In this document: piece after piece, positions 1 through 7,046 of the stretch | Numbering within the stretch: position 1 is the stretch's first letter | Layout: the number at the start of each line of letters is the position of its first letter | Source: Enteropsectra breve | Taxonomy: Eukaryota; Microsporidia | Assembly (NCBI GenBank): GCA_024243835.1 | Contig: JALPMN010000523.1 | Coordinates: forward strand, 1-14,676 | Reading direction: 5' to 3' | Length of the DNA stretch: 14,676 bases | Notes under the pieces: generated by a model | Told to the model about the DNA's origin: nothing | The model's input: only the letters and a program-made list of their open reading frames with translations | The model's database searches: none | Made by a program: the position numbers and the translations under genes

Positions 1-123
1 TGTGTCTGCTAATATTTTTGTTTCTTCTGTTTCTTGTGTGAGATTTATTGTTGCCGTTTCTGTTTTAGTTGCTTCTTCTTGTGGTTCTTCAGAATTGGTC
101 TTTTCGTTGTCTGTACCCCTCAT
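1..123 (-). CDS. N-terminal fragment of an unidentified Glu/Thr-rich protein
   Basis: An ATG at 123 on the minus strand opens a frame that stays free of stops for all 41 codons to the window edge. The encoded N-terminus is hydrophilic and dominated by Glu, Thr, Lys, Asn and Gln (starts MRGTDNEKTN, later repeated EE and ET pairs), with no hydrophobic segment, so it is probably a disordered cytosolic or nuclear leader. A run of this length with this uniform composition is unlikely to be noise in AT-rich DNA, but it is too short and too low in complexity to identify. The rest of the gene lies outside the window. I infer a real gene from the frame and composition only. Confidence 0.55.
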   Translation of the reverse strand, partial: MRGTDNEKTNSEEPQEEATKTETATINLTQETEETKILADT

Positions 124-1105
124 TTTTATCGAGCTTCGTTATATTGTTTTATGATTAACCCTTTTTACTAGGAAAAGTTTCATTTTGTTGAAGTGATAAA
201 TAAATTCACTATTATTCTAAGATTCACTATTATTCTATGTTGTGTTGACAAAAATAGAATTTGAAAATTTGTTTAAACAGTGCTTGCTTTCCCTTGTTTT
301 GGAACATACGGACAATAATAGCCCGCAAAGCACTATGTTCTAGTGCCGGATATAATGACAGGTCTATTTATTTTTAGAACAATGGTCTTACACTTGAACC
401 ACGAGCATTCGTTTTATTAATACCTTTAAATAGCTAAGTCTATTAATCAGTGTATTTTAATACTTGACCAAGGCAGCGATGCACAAGCAAGCATTGAATC
501 CCAGGACTGAAATGGAAAAACACTGGGTTTATAAAATCATGTACCTGTGTTCAGCGGGCCTGCACATATATTTGTAACCCGCTCTGCTCCTTAAATCTAA
601 CTTATAATAGTGATTTGATCGTAGTGCTACTGTGAAATTCTTAGAGCCACAGATAGTGGCGTTTGTGTGAAAATAAATGCAGCTTTGTACAGTTAATGGT
701 TTTGCATAAATCTCCTTAAAAAGAAACGGGTGCTTGATTAAGTAAATATGTGCTTCCTTTTTGATTATTCCTATTAAAAATTTTTTTAATTAACAGCCTA
801 GGAAGACCGTATTTTCCCGGAACATGGAACAGGGCCGTACAATGCACCTTTAAAACTGAAAAGAAGCACCAAAAGCAACAAATAAAGAAATCATAGGAAG
901 CCAGGTTCCTTGTGCTTCACTTTTCAGTATCCTGATCAATGCGCATGCCCACAAAAATCGAACAGAAATAAAAGCCGCGCAGGCTCAGATGAACACCCTA
1001 CTCTACAATACAATGGCATCCGTTGATATGACTCTCTTTTTAAAATCAGGTTCAAAAGTCCCAAGCACGCCTTTTGCCCAACTATATGATTTTGCTACTA
1101 ATATT
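124..1105. other. Long noncoding stretch with hairpin-rich island
   Basis: No reading frame here looks like a gene; a frame at 989-1255 is antisense to the end of PCH2 and lacks protein-like features. The stretch holds an 18-bp-period tandem repeat (204-237), a 6-bp hairpin at 330-346 (GCACTA/TAGTGC) and a less AT-rich island around 480-665 with several short GC-rich inverted repeats. No tRNA B-box in a plausible tRNA context was found. An undetected RNA gene is possible. Confidence 0.5.
204..237. repeat. Two-copy tandem repeat, 18-bp period
   Basis: The 16-base unit ATTCACTATTATTCTA occurs at 204-219 and again, identical, at 222-237, separated by two bases. It lies 80 bases upstream of the start of the partial minus-strand gene at 123, so it could be part of that promoter or a simple slippage duplication. 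The copies are seen directly; a function is not implied. Confidence 0.85.
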
Positions 1106-2209
1106 TTAATTATGGTGTGTTGCTTTCTTTGCGTCCCTGTCGAGGGCCCTTTCTACCGCTTGCAGCAAATCGTATATGTTTTTGGTATGCTCAGAAATAC
1201 AGTGCCAAAAGAGCTTTTGTATTTTTCGGCAGCTGTAGCCAACAAGCTTTTGTGAAATTCGATAAAGAATTTTGCTGACAGCCACTGAGCCGGCTTGGTG
1301 CACAGGACACGCCTCAGAGACCGTCTGGTAATCGAGCATAACGTAAGTCTCTGGGGCGAAGATTCCGCATTGCACAATGTTTCTGGTAATGGAAACAATG
1401 AGACCGTATATTTTTTCAGGTTCTAATGCCTGCACTTGAAAAACAATGTCGCACCTGTCTAGAAACGCAGGATCAAGCTCGTCTTTAAAGTTAGAAGTAA
1501 ACAGCATAATATGCCTCCTTTGATCCATAATGCTGAGAAGGACATTCAAGATTCTCAGTGTGTCCAGAGGTTCATTTTTTGAAAGCGTAGCTTGGCGCCT
1601 AAGAACGAGTGATTCGATTTCATCGAAAATAAAAACAGTTTGAGCGTCTGCATTGAGAAAAATATCAGCAATTATTTTCAATGATTCTCCATAAAATTTA
1701 CTGATAAGATGGCTGCAGTTTATTTCGGCGAGGCACATCTCCTTTTGTACCCGAATTGCATACTTCTGGGCAAGAGCACGGCACAGTGAGGACTTGCCCA
1801 TCCCTGGCGCGCCATGCAGCAGCATGGTGCATCCGCCTTTGGGTGCACAAGGAAACCTGTGGTGTTCGAGTTGCCTATTTATAAACTCACTCCTGAGCAA
1901 ATAGTCTAAAAGAGAGTATTTTGTCTCATCATCCATAATAATGTGCTCATAGAGATTGTGAAACTCTTTGTTGGGCAGCACAAAAGTTTTATACTTTCCT
2001 CTAGATTCACTTTTATCAGACAAGTGATACTTGTAAATACGAATCAGACTGTTTTGCGAGATTTCAATCACTCCTGAGAGAACAACCTTCTCTTCACAGT
2101 GAAATTCACAAATAAGAGTCGATTCGTCAAGCATATTCCCAATACTGTATAGCCCCATCGGAATACTGCCCCGCTCCAGGTGTTTTGAGCTCGTTTCTAT
2201 AATAAGCAT
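1106..2209 (-). CDS. PCH2: Pch2/TRIP13-type AAA+ ATPase
   Basis: This encodes a 367-residue AAA+ ATPase of the Pch2/TRIP13 family. These hexameric remodellers unfold the N-terminus of HORMA-domain proteins (Hop1 in meiosis, Mad2 in the spindle checkpoint). The Walker A motif GAPGMGKS is at residues 133-140 and is followed by SLCRALAQK, nearly the family signature. Walker B is at about 192-200 (FIFDEIES, with D196 and E197), sensor 1 is TSN at 238-240, and the DPAFLDRCD segment supplies the conserved Arg. Residues 1-120 form the divergent N-terminal domain, shorter than in yeast Pch2. The start is the first in-frame ATG; an ATG at 2216 is out of frame. It is convergent with nothing obvious and divergent from the zinc-finger gene. 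Family assignment is firm; a meiotic or checkpoint role here is inferred. No HORMA partner is in the window. Confidence 0.93.
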   Translation of the reverse strand: MLIIETSSKHLERGSIPMGLYSIGNMLDESTLICEFHCEEKVVLSGVIEISQNSLIRIYKYHLSDKSESRGKYKTFVLPNKEFHNLYEHIIMDDETKYSLLDYLLRSEFINRQLEHHRFPCAPKGGCTMLLHGAPGMGKSSLCRALAQKYAIRVQKEMCLAEINCSHLISKFYGESLKIIADIFLNADAQTVFIFDEIESLVLRRQATLSKNEPLDTLRILNVLLSIMDQRRHIMLFTSNFKDELDPAFLDRCDIVFQVQALEPEKIYGLIVSITRNIVQCGIFAPETYVMLDYQTVSEACPVHQAGSVAVSKILYRISQKLVGYSCRKIQKLFWHCISEHTKNIYDLLQAVERALDRDAKKATHHN

Positions 2210-2420
2210 AATGCATAAACTAAGATCAATTTATACAGTAAGAAGAGCATATAAAATAATAATAAAGCTATAGCTCTCGCTCCGTTGAAATTGAGATTGA
2301 AATGCGAAGATCTGTGTACTTATTTATTCTTCAAAGAAATAATCAAAAAATGGAAAAATAACAGTAATCAGATGAATCTGGGCTAGAAAAGTGCACTTCA
2401 TATAAAAATAATACACTTAA

Positions 2421-2655
2421 ATGGTTGATTTATTCGTTAGTTCGCTCTGTGAATATTCAAAGAAATTCTGTAATGATGATCCACATATCATGAGAGAGCT
2501 TCAAATATTTTGGACACAGGGCACGAGTTCACTATAATACAACTTCTCCTATTAAAGGGATGCAGCACCAGGAAACCCCTATTTCTATTTCTACATCTTC
2601 GGCCAATCGAAGCTCTCAAAGGGGCGTAAAACCTCCTTTACGAGCTTTTAAATAA
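2421..2655 (+). pseudogene. Possible small frameshifted gene
   Basis: An ATG at 2421 begins 38 codons (MVDLFVSSLC..., ending GTSSL) and stops at TAA 2535-2537. Skipping one base at the stop moves into a frame open to TAA at 2653-2655, giving about 39 further codons rich in Ser, Thr and Arg. Both halves read like ordinary protein, the first half compact and the second disordered, and together would make about 77 residues ending 20 bases before the zinc-finger start. It may be a broken gene, a sequencing error or a programmed +1 shift. It may also be chance, because the second half coincides with a potential RNA fold. No homologue was recognised. Confidence 0.25.
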
Positions 2656-2667
2656 AGAAGCCCTTTA
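2553..2667 (+). ncRNA. Candidate multibranched RNA or leader element
   Basis: Five non-crossing inverted repeats can be paired by eye: TAAAGGG 2553-2559 with CCCTTTA 2661-2667 closes the unit; CCCCT 2576-2580 pairs with AGGGG 2620-2624 and encloses CTTCG 2597-2601 with CGAAG 2608-2612; CGTAAA 2625-2630 pairs with TTTACG 2637-2642, directly abutting the previous stem; CTTT 2645-2648 pairs with AAAG 2654-2657. The element ends seven bases before the zinc-finger ATG at 2675, so it could be a structured 5' leader controlling that gene or a separate RNA. It lacks the U6, U5 or tRNA signatures I checked. This is inference from base pairing alone. Confidence 0.3.
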
Positions 2668-2674
2668 GTGTATA

Positions 2675-3454
2675 ATGCCAACCGATAACCGCTCAAACAA
2701 TAGTTCACTGGAAAGCAGTGGATCAAGCAGCGACAAGCTTGCAGATGCGCGAGGGAGCAACAGAAAATCAAAGGATAGAAATGAAAAAACTCGCATGATA
2801 AAAAAAACTCATTCAGAAGACGCTCCAAAGAAGATCATGCGCATGACGAAAAAAGAGGAAAATTTCAGCGACTCTGATTACGAGGCAGAGAACTATGCCA
2901 ACCACATGGAGTACACCAAGAGTCACAGAAAGAATGCGCTGGAAGAGCTCGGATATGTGGCTGCTGAGGAGGCCGACAAAATGGACATTTATGAGAAAGG
3001 CGTCTATCCGTCAGAAAAGCGCTATGAGCCCCCATTTTCACCGAAGAAGTCGTCCCTTTACTATCTGAGAGAGGCTGCGCGGATTGCATCAGAGATGCCA
3101 GACTATAAGAACTTTGGAAAGGACGTGCAGTATAAAGAAGCGAAAGAACATGCGTCGAAAAAGAAGGTGGATCCACATGACGGTGTCTTTAGAAGCTTCA
3201 ATGACTTTAATGAGGGAATTTTCAAGTTAAATTTTGAGACAGGCAACTACATCTGCCCTGGAGCAGCCTGTGGAAAGGAATTCCCGAGCCTGAGCAGAAT
3301 TAAACGCCACTACATCATTCACACGGATATAAAGCCCTTTACGTGTCTGAATGCCAAGTGCTCGAAAACATTCAGCCGTAAAGACAATATGCTCCAGCAC
3401 TATCGTGTGCACTGCCCCTTTACCGATGAAAATAAGAAAAAGCAGCAGTCATAG
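2675..3454 (+). CDS. Two-finger C2H2 zinc-finger protein, probable transcription factor
   Basis: The 259-residue product ends in two tandem classical zinc fingers. Finger 1 has Cys194, Cys199, His212 and His216; finger 2 has Cys224, Cys229, His242 and His246. Both show C-x4-C-x12-H-x3-H spacing and are joined by a TDIKPFT linker of the TGEKP type. This pair should bind DNA in the nucleus. Residues 1-65 are Ser/Asp/Lys-rich and probably disordered, with basic clusters (RKSKDR, KKIMRMTKK) that could act as nuclear localisation signals. The middle (about 85-185) is charged, with no recognised domain. The C-terminal pair resembles fungal stress-type regulators in layout only; target genes are unknown. 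The ATG is the first in frame after a TAG at 2666. The 5' side carries a potential structured leader and a CCC tract 12 bases upstream. AATAAA occurs about 105 bases after the stop. Confidence 0.88.
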   Translation: MPTDNRSNNSSLESSGSSSDKLADARGSNRKSKDRNEKTRMIKKTHSEDAPKKIMRMTKKEENFSDSDYEAENYANHMEYTKSHRKNALEELGYVAAEEADKMDIYEKGVYPSEKRYEPPFSPKKSSLYYLREAARIASEMPDYKNFGKDVQYKEAKEHASKKKVDPHDGVFRSFNDFNEGIFKLNFETGNYICPGAACGKEFPSLSRIKRHYIIHTDIKPFTCLNAKCSKTFSRKDNMLQHYRVHCPFTDENKKKQQS

Positions 3455-3600
3455 AGCCGCTTCTGAGAAAAGGCAGACATTGGCTTTTTGTATTACGAGA
3501 AACAGTAAATACCAGCAGTGGCATCCCACATATCAACAGTGCAAGATAATCGTGTTTTAAATAAATATTCTTTATCTTCCTTTAATGTGCGATTTATCAG

Positions 3601-3609
3601 TTTAAGGGG
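3601..3609 (+). promoter_or_regulatory. TTTAAGGGG motif, upstream copy
   Basis: Identical to the nine bases at 3815-3823. It immediately precedes the 11-bp-stem hairpin at 3611-3645. GGG-type signals close to transcription starts are known in microsporidia; use as a promoter here is inferred. Confidence 0.25.
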
Positions 3610-3814
3610 CTCTTGTGCACTGAAAATCAGTTAAAGTGCACAGGATTAATCAAACGCCTGTTTTGCAGGCTAAATTCTCTAATTTTCAAATATCTGCTTA
3701 CTTTCGTGCTTAAATACACGAATTACTGTGAGGTACCACCCTATATGCATTTAATATGCATAAAAAGGCCAATGAGTATTGTTCATTAGACTTCACTTTG
3801 CAAAACTAAGTATA

Positions 3815-3823
3815 TTTAAGGGG
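3815..3823 (+). promoter_or_regulatory. TTTAAGGGG motif, possible GGG-type start signal
   Basis: The motif is 16 bases before the ATG at 3840, the usual distance for the GGG/CCC-like signals seen just upstream of microsporidian start codons. A shorter form (TTTAAGGG) recurs at 14594-14601. That supports the idea that a gene begins, or once began, at 3840. Confidence 0.35.
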
Positions 3824-3928
3824 AATGCAATAGAAAGACATGCCTGAGGAATGTGTGGGCATGGATAGGCGCAACCAAAAGTTTTTCATGGAGGATAGTC
3901 GACCTTTTCTTCATTCCGTGTATCGACC

Positions 3929-4240
3929 ATGGCCCTTCTAATAAAATATTTTCCACAAAAGCCCATGTTTTCGCTGTTCAAGTTATTTGACCATAGATTA
4001 TTTGGCAAGAAGGTTCTGGGGAACAGTGATATATCGAGGCCCCTTACCCAAAAGCTGTACAAAAGCATGATCGTGCTCTGCACATCCCCATTGAAAGCAG
4101 GCACCCAGACCTCAATAGACAAATACAGCGGAATAGTAAAAAGCACAAGCCTGTGGTACTGCCAGCTAAGATCTAAAAATAAGAGAATTTATATACCAAC
4201 CTCGTTTATCTATGACAAGATCATTGAAATACATGAGTGA
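3929..4240 (+). CDS. Uncertain 103-residue ORF, weakly MscS-like, possibly a gene remnant
   Basis: This frame starts at ATG 3929 and encodes 103 residues with no strong domain. The segment from about 44 to 100 (LYKSMIVLCTSPLKAGTQ, then ID-KYSGIV, then KRIYIPTSFIYDKII) can be laid over the membrane-exit region of eukaryotic MscS-like channels, where a PFDVGD-type stretch is followed by a V-x-E-I strand and an IPNS motif. The match is by eye, gap-tolerant and lacks the pore helix glycines, so it is only a hint. Just upstream, 3840-3941 is open in another frame from a better-placed ATG. Just downstream, 4237-4476 is open in a third frame without any ATG. That pattern suits a decaying gene with indels. 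At this length a chance ORF is also possible. Confidence 0.35.
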   Translation: MALLIKYFPQKPMFSLFKLFDHRLFGKKVLGNSDISRPLTQKLYKSMIVLCTSPLKAGTQTSIDKYSGIVKSTSLWYCQLRSKNKRIYIPTSFIYDKIIEIHE

Positions 4241-4649
4241 CTGCCATCATATTAATTCTAAGCAAAGGGCTTTGTTTCATTCTTGAAGATATTGTCGTTT
4301 GCAGATGCATTTCGAATAAGAATGCTCAAAACAGTGAAATATTATATGTCTTATTAAATCTTCTTTCTCTAATAGCTTTTCAGGTTTTTAAATTGATCAC
4401 TTCATGCACAAACCGATTAAAAAACTTTAGCCAACGCTATCAAGCATTATCCAAAAACAAAAATGCAGACACTTGAATATTCAAAGCATTAAAATTTTTT
4501 AAAACAAATGCGGCAAGACGTATACAAATATAGCATCCTTTGCCCTGCACACCATGTAGAATAGGGTATGTTTGTAGCCATTAATGTGTCCAGAATCTAG
4601 AGAATTAAATGTTTGAACAAAATTTTAAAGAAAGGCTGCTAAAGAATCC

Positions 4650-6230
4650 ATGATAGTGCTGCCAAATCTGAACAAGGAAACCGCGCAGCAAGAAAATACC
4701 ACGCATCCCTTCTTTACAGAGGGCGTAGGATACAAAAACCGTTCAATCGCCACAAGGCGCATCGAATTCCATGATGCTCCACAGAGTCTTTCCAGGGAGC
4801 AGTCGTTGGGACACTTGGCACAGATCATATTTGAATGCAGCGCAGACTACTTTGTTGTCGGCAATTACGATAACACTGTGTTCACTATTTTCATAAGATG
4901 CAACATCCCGACCTTTAAAGAGAACAGCCAAAAAAGACTTGTATCTGAACACATAACTAAAGTTGGCATTTCGTCTGATTATAAAAGCAGCGAGTACACG
5001 GCCCTCCAAAACTTTATTGGGCTCAGTCAGGCTAAAACAATGAAAATATGCACCCCCGAGTTTGTGGAAAAGGTGCGTATCCAGGGGCACCAGATATTCT
5101 TTCGCTCAAAGCGAATGATCTACATATACAGTCCGTACAGCTGCTCAGAAATAAGTATCCGGTCTTGTGATATGGATGTTGATTTTTATTTATATGTTCT
5201 CACACCAGCCCAGCTGTTAGTATTTGATGAGCAGCGACAGGAGGAAACAGGCATCAGCCACGAATGCCAGTGCATTGCATCCACATCACATGGCCTCTAT
5301 TTTTCAATTGAAAACTATTTGTATAAGGTGTTCAGGGGACAGTGTGTGGCACATTTTGACTGCACATCGAAAATTGTGCAGCTAGAAAAAGATGAGCACA
5401 ATCTTTTTGCAATGACGGCGACGGGAATGCTTTGTGTAGTGGGGCTATCCGATGATGTGATGCTCAAGATCGATACCTGCTGCAGCAACAGCCGCATGCT
5501 TCTTCTCGAAAAGTACATATTGATCAGAGAGCAAAAAAACATTTTGCACTGGTTTAATAAAGCCAATCTGAGATGCACCAAAATAGAAAGAGTTGGGGGG
5601 AGTGTACAGGCTATTTCAGCATACGGAAATTATCTGTGTTTTTATGACGGGCGAACATTTGAAACTTATGCCGTTGATAAGACCAGTGAGAAAAAAGAAA
5701 TAAGCTATTTTGACAGCATTTTAAACTCACTTTCTTACGTGAACAGTCATCCAGCAAAAATTCTGGGATTTCAAAAAACTAAAAGGGCACATGCATCACA
5801 AGGTGCTGAATCATTAATAGGCAGTTTTGCTAGCAGGCAGCGGATACATACAATGATGAATATGCGCCCAGAAAACAGAATACCATGCTTAGAATCACTT
5901 TTTTCCCTTCAAAACAAATATGTGGGGCTTGGGAACAAGGAGTTTTTAGGCTTGTTTCCAAACGAGTCTAATAATGATACAACAGCCACAACGGTATTAA
6001 GTCTTGCGCCGAATAGAAAATATGCAAGCACGCTATTCTTCAACGCAAATTTTAATACATGGTTTACAAAGCGATATCAAGATGCATGGAGAGACTCTAA
6101 ACACACGGAGGCCCCGGTATATGATTTTCTCGAGTATATATGCAATGGTGGTAAAACACAGCCAACCAAAACGCAGAATGCTAGGCCCAATAGGCGCACG
6201 GTGCAAAGAAAAAATACTGCTGGGTTTTGA
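4650..6230 (+). CDS. Beta-propeller-like protein, possibly a Nup155/Nup170-type nucleoporin
   Basis: A 526-residue protein without signal peptide or membrane helices. Residues 60-400 are made of many short alternating hydrophobic strands and turns (for example MIYIYSPYS, LYVLTPAQLLVFD, NLFAMTATGMLCVVGL), as expected for a degenerate beta-propeller, but no canonical WD motif is visible. Residues 45-80 (PQSLSRE... then IIFECSADYFVVGNYDN) and 135-160 resemble in pattern the propeller start of the Nup155/Nup170 inner-ring scaffold nucleoporins. If so, the usual large alpha-helical C-terminal domain is missing. The last 22 residues are basic (RPNRRTVQRK) and probably disordered. Cysteine is frequent. 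It starts at the first ATG of the frame; an AAAATTTT box lies at 4619-4626, about 25 bases upstream. It is convergent with MTQ2. The gene itself is secure; the nucleoporin idea is a weak inference and a vacuolar-sorting or other propeller protein is equally conceivable. Confidence 0.85.
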   Translation: MIVLPNLNKETAQQENTTHPFFTEGVGYKNRSIATRRIEFHDAPQSLSREQSLGHLAQIIFECSADYFVVGNYDNTVFTIFIRCNIPTFKENSQKRLVSEHITKVGISSDYKSSEYTALQNFIGLSQAKTMKICTPEFVEKVRIQGHQIFFRSKRMIYIYSPYSCSEISIRSCDMDVDFYLYVLTPAQLLVFDEQRQEETGISHECQCIASTSHGLYFSIENYLYKVFRGQCVAHFDCTSKIVQLEKDEHNLFAMTATGMLCVVGLSDDVMLKIDTCCSNSRMLLLEKYILIREQKNILHWFNKANLRCTKIERVGGSVQAISAYGNYLCFYDGRTFETYAVDKTSEKKEISYFDSILNSLSYVNSHPAKILGFQKTKRAHASQGAESLIGSFASRQRIHTMMNMRPENRIPCLESLFSLQNKYVGLGNKEFLGLFPNESNNDTTATTVLSLAPNRKYASTLFFNANFNTWFTKRYQDAWRDSKHTEAPVYDFLEYICNGGKTQPTKTQNARPNRRTVQRKNTAGF

Positions 6231-6551
6231 TACCGTTGCTAATCGAACAATGAATACAAATCTACTTAAAAATTAAATTTAAACACAGATGGTCATAAAA
6301 TATCAGTGGATTACGCGATACTCTGAAGAAGCAATGAGACATGTCCAACAAAAATGGTGGCTATGCATGCCTCTATTAAAGGCGATCGAGGCATTATAAG
6401 TAAGCAAAGTAATTTTATTTGAGAATGCAATTGGCATGGGTAGCAAGGAATAGCTAATTGAGGTTTTCGTGTGATCCTTGTGCCCATTTTCATAGTTTTA
6501 GGCGATGCGCACAGCCTTGTAATGCTCAGAAAGTATAATGCAGCAGAGACA
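6231..6551. other. Convergent intergenic gap with chance-sized ORFs
   Basis: Lies between the 3' ends of the propeller gene and MTQ2. It holds a 36-codon ATG frame on the plus strand (6289-6399, Trp-rich, start MVIKYQWITR) and an antisense 60-codon ATG frame (6311-6493) with a CYPC motif and hydrophobic C-terminus. Frames of this size arise by chance in DNA of this composition and neither resembles a known protein, so I do not call either as a gene. Confidence 0.4.
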
Positions 6552-7046
6552 TCATATCCTCACCCCTTTCAGAATGACTATTGTTTCCCCTAGAACCTTG
6601 CGCACCTTTGCTATTGTGACGTGGTATCCACGCGCTGCAAAGTTTGCTATCACTTCTCTGGGCTCATTTGCCTCAATTATCAGTAAATACACTATTCTAA
6701 TGGACACTGTTGCAATGAACCGGTCAATCACCTCACGACCCCTGTGCCCACCACCGAGTATTGGACAGTCAAAGTCGGGAACATATGGGGGATTAAATAT
6801 GCACACATCAATAGCGGACTGGCGTATTCCAGACAAGAGATCACTGCGTATTGTATTCATACGCGGCATTTGAGCCAGCGCCTTGGCATTCAGATCGAGC
6901 GAAATAACGACATTATTTTTGCACAGCGAATACGAAATCTCTCCTGTTGAGCACCCAAGATCGAGTATCACTTTGTCCTCCAAGCACTCAGCACATATTA
7001 CATCCAGGAGAGTATATGTGTCCTCCCCTGGCTCGTACCAATCCAT
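6552..7046 (-). CDS. MTQ2: eRF1 glutamine methyltransferase catalytic subunit (HemK/Mtq2 family)
   Basis: The 164-residue product is a compact class I SAM-dependent methyltransferase. In the known family, Mtq2 with its zinc-binding partner Trm112 methylates the side-chain amide of the Gln in the GGQ motif of release factor eRF1, in the cytosol. The N-terminus MDWYEPGEDTYTLLD is a clear family signature. The SAM-binding loop is DLGCSTGE at 29-36, the acidic residue closing strand 2 is D51, and the catalytic NPPYVPD is at 85-91. The length matches the short eukaryotic form. I chose ATG 7046 because the signature begins there; the frame is open further upstream but only with a non-ATG codon. An AAAATTTT box sits seven bases before this ATG. 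No Trm112 gene is in the window. Confidence 0.93.
   Translation of the reverse strand: MDWYEPGEDTYTLLDVICAECLEDKVILDLGCSTGEISYSLCKNNVVISLDLNAKALAQMPRMNTIRSDLLSGIRQSAIDVCIFNPPYVPDFDCPILGGGHRGREVIDRFIATVSIRIVYLLIIEANEPREVIANFAARGYHVTIAKVRKVLGETIVILKGVRI

Larger units (their letters stand above)
2210..2674. other. Divergent intergenic region with short ORFs and an RNA-like fold
   Basis: This gap between PCH2 (minus) and the zinc-finger gene (plus) must hold both promoters. It also contains an ATG frame at 2421-2537 (38 codons) that continues in the +1 frame to a stop at 2653-2655, and a set of nested inverted repeats at 2553-2667 compatible with a multibranched RNA. The two interpretations compete and both are described in the findings. 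No known RNA gene was recognised. Confidence 0.5.
3455..3839. other. Intergenic stretch with five consecutive hairpins
   Basis: No coding frame is convincing. It contains inverted repeats at 3611-3645 (11-bp stem with one G-T pair), 3656-3670 (GCCTG/CAGGC), 3703-3722 (TTCGTG/CACGAA), 3744-3762 (TATGCAT/ATGCATA) and 3771-3787 (AATGA/TCATT). The nine-base motif TTTAAGGGG lies at both ends (3601 and 3815). The 3' end of the zinc-finger transcript, with AATAAA near 3560, is also here. It might hold a small structured RNA, but no family was recognised. Confidence 0.4.

Noticed and set aside
631..645. TGAAATTCTTAGA resembles a conserved small-subunit rRNA segment
   Set aside because: Neighbouring bases on both sides do not follow rRNA, so it is an isolated 13-base coincidence.
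989..1255. 88-codon plus-strand frame
   Set aside because: Most of it is antisense to the conserved end of PCH2 and it has no protein-like features of its own.
3768..3776. GCCAATGAG matches part of the U4 snRNA 5' stem-loop
   Set aside because: The required CCGAGGC partner strand, the 5' end and the Sm-site region of U4 are missing.
4237..4476. 79-codon plus-strand frame as an independent gene
   Set aside because: It contains no ATG; it is considered only as a possible remnant after frameshift.
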